Shown: positions 1 through 6,178, numbered from the stretch's first letter. The stretch is DNA of 12,244 nt from Clostridium sp. CAG:167 (GCA_000433735.1 HF998344.1:37287-49530), one strand, 5' to 3'. The notes: generated by a model not told the origin, from the letters alone. Made by a program: numbers and translations.

Positions 1-16
1 AGGAGGGCAAGCCGTG

Positions 17-937
17 ATGGAACCAAAGGTTCATATTGTGCTGGCCTCCTACAACGGAGAAAAGTTTTTGAGGCAGCAGGTAGAAACGTTGGCAGCCCAG
101 ACTTATAAAAATCTGTCTGTGGAGATCTGTGATGATGGTTCCAGCGACGGAACTGTAGAACTGGCAAAAAAACTGTGCCGGGAGTATCCTTTTTTATCTC
201 TTCATATCAATGAAAAAAATCTTGGGTATGTGATGAATTTTCTGGAGGGTATAAAAAGAAGCCGGGCAGACTACATTATGTTATGCGACCAGGATGATCT
301 GTGGATGGAAGATAAAGTAGAGATTACATTAAAAGCTATGCAAGAACAGGAAGAAAGGACAAAAAATGTTCCGGTTCTTGTTTATACGGACGCTATGAAT
401 TTTGAAAGTGAGACAGGAAAAGACCTGGGGAGTTTTCATGAAAACAGTCATTTGAATACAAAAAAGGTTGACACTGCCCACCTTTTTATGGAAAATAAGT
501 GTATTGGTTGTACTGTCATGATAAACCGGTTTGTGAAAGAGTATCTGGAACAGACTCCGGAAGAAATCCGGGTTCACGACTGGTGGCTGGCCTTAATCTG
601 TGCTCATTTCGGCAAAATCGTGTATGTGCCGATGTGTACACTGCGATATCGGCAGCATGGAAATAATATGATCGGGGGACAATCCTTTGGGTCTTATATT
701 AGAAGCCGTCTGCAGGGAATAGCCAGACAAAAAAATGTGATCCGTGAGACGGTTACACAGGGACAGTGTTTTGAGAAGCTATTTGGGGACAGAATGACAG
801 AGGAACAGAGAAAGACAGCAAAAGCCTTTGCCGGTCTTTATGAGACGAATGGATTTGTCCGGAGGATAAGGCTGTGTCGGTACGGTTTTTGGAAAAGTGG
901 TTTTGTCCGCAATGCAGGATTAATGTTTCTTATATAA
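17..937 (+). CDS. Family 2 glycosyltransferase (rhamnosyltransferase-like)
   Basis: A GT-A fold glycosyltransferase that should move a sugar from a nucleotide-sugar donor onto a growing surface polysaccharide at the inner face of the membrane; donor and acceptor cannot be read from sequence. Counting from the GTG at 14, it opens with the family 2 signature (VLASYNGEKFL, about residues 9-19), then the nucleotide-binding CDDGSSDGT (39-47), a DxD-like metal site CDQDD (91-95), and HDWW (188-191) in the acceptor/catalytic region, followed by YRQHGNN, as in rhamnosyltransferase-type members. About 306 residues is normal for the group and no membrane span is evident. AGGAGG at 1-6 serves either GTG 14 (gap 7) or ATG 17 (gap 10); ATG 17 is preferred only because ATG is the commoner start. 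An LCP ligase follows after 28 bases, suggesting a glycopolymer assembly operon whose earlier part lies upstream of the window. Confidence 0.88.
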   Translation: MEPKVHIVLASYNGEKFLRQQVETLAAQTYKNLSVEICDDGSSDGTVELAKKLCREYPFLSLHINEKNLGYVMNFLEGIKRSRADYIMLCDQDDLWMEDKVEITLKAMQEQEERTKNVPVLVYTDAMNFESETGKDLGSFHENSHLNTKKVDTAHLFMENKCIGCTVMINRFVKEYLEQTPEEIRVHDWWLALICAHFGKIVYVPMCTLRYRQHGNNMIGGQSFGSYIRSRLQGIARQKNVIRETVTQGQCFEKLFGDRMTEEQRKTAKAFAGLYETNGFVRRIRLCRYGFWKSGFVRNAGLMFLI

Positions 938-965
938 GCGATGATAAACAGAAGAGAGGTTAAAA

Positions 966-1997
966 ATGAAAGAAGCAGGGAAAAAGAGTAAAGGCAGAGT
1001 TGTGGCAAGAGTGTTTTTTGTCATAGGTTTGATTGCGTCTGTATCCATCGGAAGTCTGGCAGCTACTGTGATGCACAAAAGTGACAGTATGCTGGGGCTG
1101 ATCAATTATGATAAAGATTCTTCTTTGTCAGAAGTGGATCTTTCTAAATACAAACTGGACAAGGATACGGAAGTGGTAAATATCCTGTTAGTGGGTGCAG
1201 ATAAGAATAATGATGAACAGAACAAGAAAAATGTAGAACGACGCTCTGATTCCATGATGATCGCGACCATTGATATTAAGCATAACAAGTTAAAAGTAAC
1301 ATCCCTTATGAGAGATATGTATGTAGATATCCCGGGATACGGAAGAAATAAATTAAATGCTGCGTATTCCTTTGGCGGCATCAAACTGTTGTATAAAACT
1401 TTGGCTACAAATTTTGGAATCAGCATGGATGGTTATGCTGAGGTGAGTTTTGATGCGTTTGTAAATGTCATTGACCAGATCGGTGGTGTTACACTTGAAC
1501 TGACAGAGTCAGAGGCCAAAAACCTGAATAATACAAACTACATTAAACGAAAAAAATACAGAAATCTGAAGGTTGGTAAACAAAAATTAAATGGTTACCA
1601 GGCTTTGGGTTACTGTCGTATCCGACATGGTAAAAGAATGGCAGACGGCCGCCTGCCGGGAGTGTACACTGCCAGTGGAAAAGGAGATGACTATGGACGG
1701 ACTGAGAGACAGAGACTTACCATCGGGGCAATTTTGAAAAAAGTTAAGGCTATGTCACCAAGCGAGATGCTGGATCTGGCCCAGGTGGTCCTTCCGAATG
1801 TGAAGACTGACATTTCCAAAAACATGATTTATTCCTATATTACGGCATTGATTGAAATGGGTACAACGGAATTAAATCAGTATGCAATCCCGATTGAAAA
1901 TTCTTACCATAGTGAGAAAATTAATGGTGCGGACTGTCTGGTACCGGATCTGGATACCAATAAGGCTGCTCTTAAGAAATTCATTTTCAAGAGTTGA
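966..1997 (+). CDS. LCP (LytR-CpsA-Psr) family cell-wall glycopolymer ligase
   Basis: Members of this family attach undecaprenyl-pyrophosphate-linked glycopolymers (teichoic acid, capsule) to peptidoglycan on the outer face of the membrane. The protein has a short basic cytoplasmic head, one membrane span (about residues 12-34) and an extracellular LCP domain. Signature residues are in order: D79 in ILLVGAD, the arginine/aspartate pair in RRSDSM (92-97), R116-D117 in LMRDMYVDIPGYG, R127/K129/N131 in GRNKLNAAY, and D242 with R245, R248 and R250 in DYGRTERQR. A stretch of about 20 residues (roughly 221-241) rich in G, R and K lies between the YCRIRH strand and DYGRTERQR, where many relatives have only a short linker. 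Length (343 aa) is typical of the core family. The start is set by an AGAGAGG-like site at about 953-958. With the preceding glycosyltransferase it forms a surface-polymer pair. Its TGA stop lies inside the next promoter. The exact polymer is unknown. Confidence 0.93.
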   Translation: MKEAGKKSKGRVVARVFFVIGLIASVSIGSLAATVMHKSDSMLGLINYDKDSSLSEVDLSKYKLDKDTEVVNILLVGADKNNDEQNKKNVERRSDSMMIATIDIKHNKLKVTSLMRDMYVDIPGYGRNKLNAAYSFGGIKLLYKTLATNFGISMDGYAEVSFDAFVNVIDQIGGVTLELTESEAKNLNNTNYIKRKKYRNLKVGKQKLNGYQALGYCRIRHGKRMADGRLPGVYTASGKGDDYGRTERQRLTIGAILKKVKAMSPSEMLDLAQVVLPNVKTDISKNMIYSYITALIEMGTTELNQYAIPIENSYHSEKINGADCLVPDLDTNKAALKKFIFKS

Positions 1998-2022
1998 CAA
2001 GTTTCGGCGTAGTTGTTAAAAT
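1994..2022 (+). promoter_or_regulatory. Sigma-A promoter of ilvN-ilvC, overlapping the LCP stop codon
   Basis: A perfect -35 TTGACA (1994-1999), a 17-base spacer, an extended -10 dinucleotide TG (2014-2015) and -10 TAAAAT (2017-2022). The TGA stop of the LCP gene (1995-1997) is part of the -35 box. Transcription should begin near 2029, leaving a leader of only about 30 bases before ilvN, too short for a T-box or peptide attenuator. This is inferred from consensus alone. Confidence 0.8.
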
Positions 2023-2058
2023 GATTAAAGCGTTTGAAAGAAAGAAGGAGGAGGACTC

Positions 2059-2544
2059 ATGAGTAAAGTAGTTCTATCCATATTAGTGAATAACACATCT
2101 GGTGTATTGAGCCGTGTGGCAGGTCTTTTTAGCCGCCGGGGATACAATATTGACAGTCTTACGGTAGGAGAGACAGAGGATCCTGCTTTTTCCCGCATGA
2201 CTGTGTCTGTTACCGGAGATGGTATTGTTCTGGAACAGATTGAAAAACAGGTAAATAAATTAGAAGATGTTAAGTCTGTAAAACAGCTTACAGGAGAGGC
2301 ATCTGTGTGCCGTGAACTGATTCTTGTGAAAGTAGAGGCAAGGAAAGAAGAGAGACCTGCCATTAATGCAGTGGTAGATATATTCCGTGCCAAGATTGTG
2401 GATGTAGCTGATACGTCTATGATGATTGAGTTGACGGGAAATCAGGCAAAACTGGATGCGTTTATTAAATTGATCGAGGGATACGAGATCATAGAACTGG
2501 TTCGGACGGGAATCTCAGGACTGACCAGAGGCTTTGCAGATTAA
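2059..2544 (+). CDS. ilvN: Acetolactate synthase small (regulatory) subunit
   Basis: The regulatory subunit of acetohydroxyacid synthase. It binds valine and tunes the catalytic IlvB subunit, which condenses pyruvate with a second pyruvate or 2-oxobutyrate in valine, leucine and isoleucine synthesis in the cytoplasm. The N-terminal ACT domain (about residues 3-76) carries the characteristic ILVNNTSGVLSRVAGLFSRRGYNIDSL block. The C-terminal domain (about 85-158) contains KVEARKEERPAI and ends in VRTGISGLTRG, a typical family C-terminus. At 161 aa it is full length. A strong AAGGAGG (2045-2051) precedes the ATG. Its own promoter overlaps the end of the upstream gene, and ilvC follows after 88 bases. 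The catalytic subunit gene is not next to it, so it must be encoded elsewhere. It could equally be called ilvH; the two names cover the same family. Confidence 0.95.
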   Translation: MSKVVLSILVNNTSGVLSRVAGLFSRRGYNIDSLTVGETEDPAFSRMTVSVTGDGIVLEQIEKQVNKLEDVKSVKQLTGEASVCRELILVKVEARKEERPAINAVVDIFRAKIVDVADTSMMIELTGNQAKLDAFIKLIEGYEIIELVRTGISGLTRGFAD

Positions 2545-2572
2545 TGCAGGCATTAAAATTGTGAAACCACCA

Positions 2573-2592
2573 CGGGTTTTTATAAAGACCCG
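2573..2592 (+). promoter_or_regulatory. Hairpin in the ilvN-ilvC intergenic spacer
   Basis: CGGGT (2573-2577) pairs perfectly with ACCCG (2588-2592), and the intervening T- and A-rich bases (including one G-T pair) extend the stem further around a small loop. No run of T follows, so it is not a normal intrinsic terminator. It may be an RNA processing or mRNA-stabilising element ahead of ilvC, which has its own strong AGGAGG (2619-2624). The structure is seen; the role is inferred. Confidence 0.45.
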
Positions 2593-2632
2593 CAGAGGCT
2601 TTAAATAAACTATTTATTAGGAGGCAGTAATT

Positions 2633-3655
2633 ATGTCAGAAGCAAAGATTTTTTATCAAGATGATTGTAACTTAGCTGCATTGGATGGAAAGACAATCGC
2701 TGTAATCGGTTATGGTAGTCAGGGACATGCACATGCTCTGAATGCAAAAGAGTCCGGTTGCGACGTGATCATCGGTCTTTATGAGGGATCTAAGTCTTGG
2801 AAGAAAGCCGAAGATCAGGGATTTAAGGTATATACAGCCGCGGAAGCTGCAAAAAAAGCAGACATTATTATGATTTTGATCAATGATGAGCTGCAGGCTA
2901 AACTTTACAAAGAATCCATCGAGCCAAACCTGGAGCCGGGAAATATGCTTATGTTTGCTCATGGTTTCAACATTCACTTCAACCAGATCATTCCACCAAA
3001 AGATGTGGATGTAACAATGATCGCTCCAAAAGGACCGGGACATACTGTAAGAAGTGAGTATCAGGCTGGAAAAGGTGTTCCATGTTTGATCGCTGTACAT
3101 CAGGATGCTACAGGTAAAGCTCAGGAGATCGCTCTGGCTTACGCTTTGGCAATCGGTGGTGCAAGAGCCGGTGTTCTTGAGACTACATTCCGTACAGAGA
3201 CAGAGACAGACTTGTTTGGTGAGCAGGCAGTGCTTTGTGGTGGTGTTTGTGCATTGATGCAGGCTGGATTTGAGACTTTGTGTGAAGCTGGATATGATCC
3301 AAGAAATGCATACTTTGAGTGTATCCATGAGATGAAACTGATCGTAGATCTGATCTACCAGAGTGGATTTGCAGGAATGAGATATTCTATCTCCAATACA
3401 GCAGAGTATGGTGACTATATCACAGGACCAAAACTTATCACAGAAGAGACAAAGAAGACTATGAAGAAGATTCTGAGCGATATTCAGGACGGTTCTTTTG
3501 CAAAAGAGTTCCTGCTTGATATGTCTGAAGCTGGCGGACAGGCTCACTTCAAAGCTATGAGAAAACTGGCTTCTGAGCATCCATCAGAAATCGTTGGTGA
3601 AGAGATCCGTAAATTGTACAGCTGGAATGGCGAAGACAAACTGATCAATAACTAA
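2633..3655 (+). CDS. ilvC: Ketol-acid reductoisomerase, class I
   Basis: This enzyme carries out the Mg2+-dependent alkyl shift and NAD(P)H reduction that turns acetolactate or acetohydroxybutyrate into dihydroxy acids for valine, leucine and isoleucine. The N-terminal Rossmann domain has GYGSQGHAHALN (residues 26-37). The cofactor loop after strand beta-2 reads GLYEGSKSW (48-56). Catalytic or metal-site residues are H110 in AHGFN, K133 in APKGPGH, and D193 and E197 in TDLFGEQ. The all-alpha C-terminal domain includes CIHEMKLIVDLIYQSG and the SISNTAEYGDY serine. At 340 aa it matches the short class I form. Codons are markedly biased (CCA, GGA, ATC, GCT), as expected of a highly expressed gene. 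It is co-transcribed with ilvN and closed by a strong terminator. Oddity: position 50 is Tyr and 51 is Glu where NADPH enzymes usually carry Arg, so NADH use is possible (inference). Confidence 0.98.
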   Translation: MSEAKIFYQDDCNLAALDGKTIAVIGYGSQGHAHALNAKESGCDVIIGLYEGSKSWKKAEDQGFKVYTAAEAAKKADIIMILINDELQAKLYKESIEPNLEPGNMLMFAHGFNIHFNQIIPPKDVDVTMIAPKGPGHTVRSEYQAGKGVPCLIAVHQDATGKAQEIALAYALAIGGARAGVLETTFRTETETDLFGEQAVLCGGVCALMQAGFETLCEAGYDPRNAYFECIHEMKLIVDLIYQSGFAGMRYSISNTAEYGDYITGPKLITEETKKTMKKILSDIQDGSFAKEFLLDMSEAGGQAHFKAMRKLASEHPSEIVGEEIRKLYSWNGEDKLINN

Positions 3656-3680
3656 TTTTATTGAAGACAAAATATGAAAG

Positions 3681-3719
3681 AGTCGTGCTAAGTGACAACC
3701 ATTTGGCACGGCTTTTTTT
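3681..3719 (+). terminator. Intrinsic terminator of the ilvN-ilvC unit
   Basis: An 11-base-pair stem (3681-3691 with 3703-3713, including two G-T pairs) around an 11-base loop, followed directly by seven T (3713-3719). It starts 25 bases after the ilvC stop and is a textbook rho-independent terminator. Confidence 0.93.
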
Positions 3720-3738
3720 GAAGAAAAGAGGCATATAA

Positions 3739-4536
3739 ATGGTTAAACTTGTGGTATCCGATATAGATGGGACTTTAGTAGGAGATGGCCAGGGGGCTGA
3801 ATTTCTGTCACCGGAATATTTTCAGGAAATTGAAAGACTGTATGATAAAGGGATTCGTTTTATGGTGTGCAGCGGAAGACAGAGACAGAGTGTTAAAAAG
3901 ATGTTTGCCCCGGTAGCAGATAAGATTTTCCTTGGCTGTGATGGAGGAAGCCTTGTTTTTGATCACGAAAAACTTTTATTTTCCAAGGCAATCCAAAAAG
4001 AAAAAGCCTGGGAAATTATGGAAGATGCGTCTGGGATACCATTGTGTGATATTATGGTTTGCGGTACCAAGAGGGCTTATTGCCGATGGGAAGACAGTGA
4101 ATTATACCGTTGGATGACAGAGGGATATCAATATGACATAGAGGCTGTGGGAGATCTGAAAAAAATTAAAGATGAAATTGTAAAAATATCGTTATACCAT
4201 CCAAAGCGGGTGGAAGAACTGACAAAGGAAGATTTCAGACCACGCTGGGAAAAGGAACCAGGCATCAAGCTTACTATGGCGGGGATCCAGTGGCTGGATT
4301 GTGTGCCTTCGGATGCAGGAAAAGGAACCGCAGTAGAGTTTATACAGAGAAAACTGGGAATATCAAAAGAAGAAACAATCTGTTTTGGGGACAATCAAAA
4401 TGATATTGATATGTTTAAAAAAGCAGGGGAAACCTATGCAGTTGAGAATGCCAGAGAAGAAGTGAAGCAATGTGCTTTGCATATTTGTGGTAATTTTGGC
4501 AAAAATGGTGTATTAAAAGTATTGCAAAAAATATAG
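3739..4536 (+). CDS. Cof-type HAD-superfamily phosphatase
   Basis: A cytoplasmic Mg2+-dependent phosphohydrolase of the Cof/IIB group, which typically acts on sugar phosphates, nucleotides or flavin phosphates; the substrate cannot be told from sequence. Motif I is DIDGT with nucleophile D8 and acid/base D10; motif II is the serine in CSGRQR (about 44-49); motif III is K195 in DAGKGTAV; motif IV is GDNQNDIDMF (217-226). The C2-type cap lies between motifs II and III (about 80-185) and holds the least conserved sequence. At 265 aa it is full length. A weak AGAGG (3727-3731) lies 7 bases before the ATG. The gene begins only 19 bases after the T-run of the ilvC terminator, and no promoter is visible between, so it may depend on read-through. 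No functional link to its neighbours is evident. Confidence 0.9.
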   Translation: MVKLVVSDIDGTLVGDGQGAEFLSPEYFQEIERLYDKGIRFMVCSGRQRQSVKKMFAPVADKIFLGCDGGSLVFDHEKLLFSKAIQKEKAWEIMEDASGIPLCDIMVCGTKRAYCRWEDSELYRWMTEGYQYDIEAVGDLKKIKDEIVKISLYHPKRVEELTKEDFRPRWEKEPGIKLTMAGIQWLDCVPSDAGKGTAVEFIQRKLGISKEETICFGDNQNDIDMFKKAGETYAVENAREEVKQCALHICGNFGKNGVLKVLQKI

Positions 4537-4685
4537 AAGTGTGTTAATATCTCTGTATTAAAAACAAAACATATTAAAAAAATATAAAAACAATATGAAA
4601 ATTTGTTCTAAAATAATATTTACCCTCATATATTATTTATGTAGAGAGTAAATCTGCAAAGACAGATAGAAAAACGAAGGGGGTC
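4537..4685. other. AT-rich intergenic region before the SSB-like gene
   Basis: A 149-base gap without a gene. Counting bases, 4541-4640 is about 85% A/T, far above its surroundings. TATATT (4629-4634) and TTGTTC (4603-4608) resemble promoter boxes but are 20 bases apart, too far for a confident call. No terminator hairpin for the HAD gene and no known riboswitch could be recognised. It most likely holds the promoter of the next gene. Confidence 0.5.
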
Positions 4686-4694
4686 ATGAGAACA

Positions 4695-5378
4695 ATGACA
4701 GATAAGATTTTAGGGAATAACCAGGTAAATGTATATGGAGAAGTAGTAAGTACTTTTTCATACAGCCACGAAGTGTATGGCGAGGGATTTTATATGCTTC
4801 AATTGTCAGTAAAGAGACTGAGTAAGGTATATGACATCATCCCGCTGATGATTTCGGAGCGGCTTATTGATGTGACGAAGGATTATAGAGGATGTTATCT
4901 GGAGGCTTCAGGACAGTTCCGTTCTTATAATCGTCATGAGGAGAACCGGAACAGGCTGGTATTGTCTGTATTTGTACGGGATGTACATATTGATGATGTA
5001 GAACAGGGATCAGAAAAACCGAACTACATTTTCTTGGATGGATACCTTTGCAAACCACCTGTATACAGAAAGACACCGCTGGGACGAGAGATTGCGGATC
5101 TGCTTTTGGCAGTTAACCGGCCATATGGCAAGTCTGATTATATTCCATGTATCTGCTGGGGGAGAAATGCCCGCTATGCAGATGGCTTTTCAGTAGGAGA
5201 GCATGTGCAGCTGGAAGGAAGGATCCAGAGCAGAGAGTATCAGAAACAGTTAGGCGAAGATCAGGTAGAAACCCGTGTGGCTTATGAGATCTCAGTCAGC
5301 AAACTGGATCTGGTGACAGAGAGCGATGAAGTAACAGCGGCATCAGAGATTGTGGATCTTTTAGATGAAAAGATTTGA
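4695..5378 (+). CDS. Tandem OB-fold single-stranded DNA-binding protein (SSB-like)
   Basis: Predicted to bind single-stranded DNA. The second half is plainly SSB-like: LDGYLCKPPVYRKTPLGREIADLLLAVNR, YIPCICWGRNARYA and GEHVQLEGRIQSREY (about residues 113-184 counted from ATG 4695) match the order of strands in bacterial SSB. The first half (about 10-98: VNVYGEVVSTFSYSHEV, YDIIPLMISERL, LEASGQFRSYNRH, RLVLSVFVRDV) follows the same strand pattern and looks like a second, divergent OB fold. So one chain carries two OB domains, unlike the single-OB SSB of most bacteria. The tail is acidic (TESDEV, DLLDEKI) but lacks the DDDIPF-type tip used to recruit partners. AAGGGGG (4677-4683) fits ATG 4695 (gap 11) better than ATG 4686 (gap 2). 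The gene stands between unrelated genes. A role in general replication, or as an accessory SSB, is inferred only. Confidence 0.82.
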   Translation: MTDKILGNNQVNVYGEVVSTFSYSHEVYGEGFYMLQLSVKRLSKVYDIIPLMISERLIDVTKDYRGCYLEASGQFRSYNRHEENRNRLVLSVFVRDVHIDDVEQGSEKPNYIFLDGYLCKPPVYRKTPLGREIADLLLAVNRPYGKSDYIPCICWGRNARYADGFSVGEHVQLEGRIQSREYQKQLGEDQVETRVAYEISVSKLDLVTESDEVTAASEIVDLLDEKI

Positions 5379-5402
5379 TTTTAAGTAAAAGTATGATATA
5401 AT
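5375..5402 (+). promoter_or_regulatory. Extended -10 promoter of the corrinoid adenosyltransferase
   Basis: A perfect -10 TATAAT (5397-5402) preceded by the extended TGA (5394-5396), with a -35 TTGATT (5375-5380) at a 16-base spacing. The TGA stop of the SSB-like gene (5376-5378) is inside the -35 box. Transcription should begin near 5409, about 30 bases before the ATG. Confidence 0.75.
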
Positions 5403-5438
5403 TGTGTCCATATTTTGATACAGTGAAAGGAAAGAAAG

Positions 5439-5933
5439 ATGGATACTAAAGTAATTCAGGCTTTTTATGGGGATGGCAGAGGAAAAACATCGGCTGCTGT
5501 AGGGCAGGCGCTGAGAGTCTGTCAGGATGGATGGAGGATCATGATCATCCAGTTTTTAAAAGGAAAAGAGCCGGATGAATTTCAGATTTTATCAAGATTG
5601 GAACCGGAAGTTCAGTTTTTTCGTTTTGACAAGTCAGAAGTAAGTTACTGTGAGTTGTCAATACAGGAAAGAGAACAGGAAAAGCAAAATATTTTAAACG
5701 GATTCAATTTTGCAAAGAAAGTAATTGAAACGGGCGAAAGTGACATCATTATCCTGGATGAACTTTTAGGCCTTGTGGACTTGGGAATTGTAGAACAGGA
5801 AGACCTTGTGTCACTGCTGACGCTGGAAGGTGATTACAAGAAATTGTATGTAACAGGGAATCAGCTGGATGAGGCGCTTGTTCCACACATTGATGTGATT
5901 TGCAGAATTTCACAGGAAAAAGATAATGCTTGA
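5439..5933 (+). CDS. ATP:corrinoid adenosyltransferase (CobA/BtuR type)
   Basis: Transfers the adenosyl group of ATP to the cobalt of a reduced corrinoid, giving the coenzyme B12 form, in the cytoplasm. The P-loop is YGDGRGKTSAA (residues 10-20) near the N-terminus, in the GxGxGKT form of the CobA/CobO/BtuR family. The central IIILDELLGLVDLG holds D107-E108, the acidic pair typical after a hydrophobic strand in this fold. LYVTGNQLDEALVPHIDVICRIS near the C-terminus corresponds to the family's last strand, where many members read VTGR..P; the arginine is Asn here. At 164 aa it is at the short end of the family, and its C-terminus is brief. AAAGGAAAG precedes the ATG. It has its own promoter and no cobalamin riboswitch. 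No other B12 gene is nearby, so it may serve salvage of imported corrinoid (inference). Family assignment is good; the exact corrinoid substrate is not known. Confidence 0.85.
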   Translation: MDTKVIQAFYGDGRGKTSAAVGQALRVCQDGWRIMIIQFLKGKEPDEFQILSRLEPEVQFFRFDKSEVSYCELSIQEREQEKQNILNGFNFAKKVIETGESDIIILDELLGLVDLGIVEQEDLVSLLTLEGDYKKLYVTGNQLDEALVPHIDVICRISQEKDNA

Positions 5934-5958
5934 CCTTTTGGTACAACGGTGTTATCCT
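5930..5958 (+). promoter_or_regulatory. Promoter of the lysine riboswitch-dapA transcript
   Basis: A -35 TTGACC (5930-5935), a 17-base spacer, an extended TGT (5950-5952) and -10 TATCCT (5953-5958). The TGA stop of the adenosyltransferase (5931-5933) lies in the -35 box. The predicted start is near 5965, just where the riboswitch P1 helix begins. Confidence 0.7.
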
Positions 5959-6137
5959 ATTACTAACGGTAGAGGCGCGGGCTTCATCAGTAGGAAATCT
6001 GACATGTTCGGCATGGACGATGGTTTCTGAAAGGGCTGACCGCCGAAGAAGAAACTTGCCGCAACGAGTTTTTTCTGGGCATATAGTTAATAGCTGTATG
6101 ACTGTCATCTGTAAGATGGAGTGCTACTCAGTAATGG
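5957..6137 (+). promoter_or_regulatory. Lysine riboswitch aptamer (L box)
   Basis: The conserved L-box blocks are present in order: GTAGAGGCGCGG (5969-5980), CAGTAGGA (5988-5995), AAAGGGCTGACCGCCGAAGA (6030-6049), CTGGGCATATAG (6075-6086) and CTGTATGACTGTCATC (6094-6109) with GATGGAGTGCTACT (6115-6128). The helices fold by eye: P1 GGTAG (5968-5972) with CTACT (6124-6128), extendable by ATTACT (5959-5964) with AGTAAT (6130-6135); upper P2 5993-5999 with a GGTTTCT segment near 6022-6028; P3 6047-6056 with 6067-6076 (10 pairs); P4 6080-6086 with 6094-6100; P5 6106-6109 with 6115-6118. The L2 loop CGGCA (6009-6013) is complementary to TGCCG in L3 (6057-6061), the known kissing interaction. It binds free lysine and controls the dapA-dapB transcript. 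If transcription starts near 5965, the outer part of P1 is not in the RNA. Confidence 0.95.
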
Positions 6138-6148
6138 AAGAGTTCAGA

Positions 6149-6178
6149 GAGTTGGCACGCAGGTGCTGGCTCTTTTTT
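6149..6178 (+). terminator. Riboswitch-controlled intrinsic terminator
   Basis: GAGTTGGCAC (6149-6158) pairs with GTGCTGGCTC (6163-6172) over ten positions (three G-T pairs) around loop GCAG, followed by six T (6173-6178). The left arm can instead pair with the 3' strand of riboswitch P1 (6121-6129) with one bulged base, forming an antiterminator. Lysine binding holds P1 closed and so should favour termination, an OFF switch. Confidence 0.92.

Noticed and set aside
1982..1996. A CodY-like box just upstream of the ilvN -35 element.
   Set aside because: Only about 9 of 15 positions match the AATTTTCWGAAAATT consensus, no better than chance in AT-rich DNA.
2023..2058. T-box or peptide attenuator ahead of ilvN.
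   Set aside because: The leader is about 30 bases with no T-box sequence, specifier hairpin or terminator.
2672..3580. A 302-codon open frame on the minus strand across ilvC.
   Set aside because: It is a by-product of the strong codon bias of ilvC; the protein is Cys/Ser/His-rich, matches no family I recognise, and has no upstream signals.
5379..5438. Cobalamin riboswitch ahead of the adenosyltransferase.
   Set aside because: The leader is about 30 bases, far too short, and lacks the B12-box.
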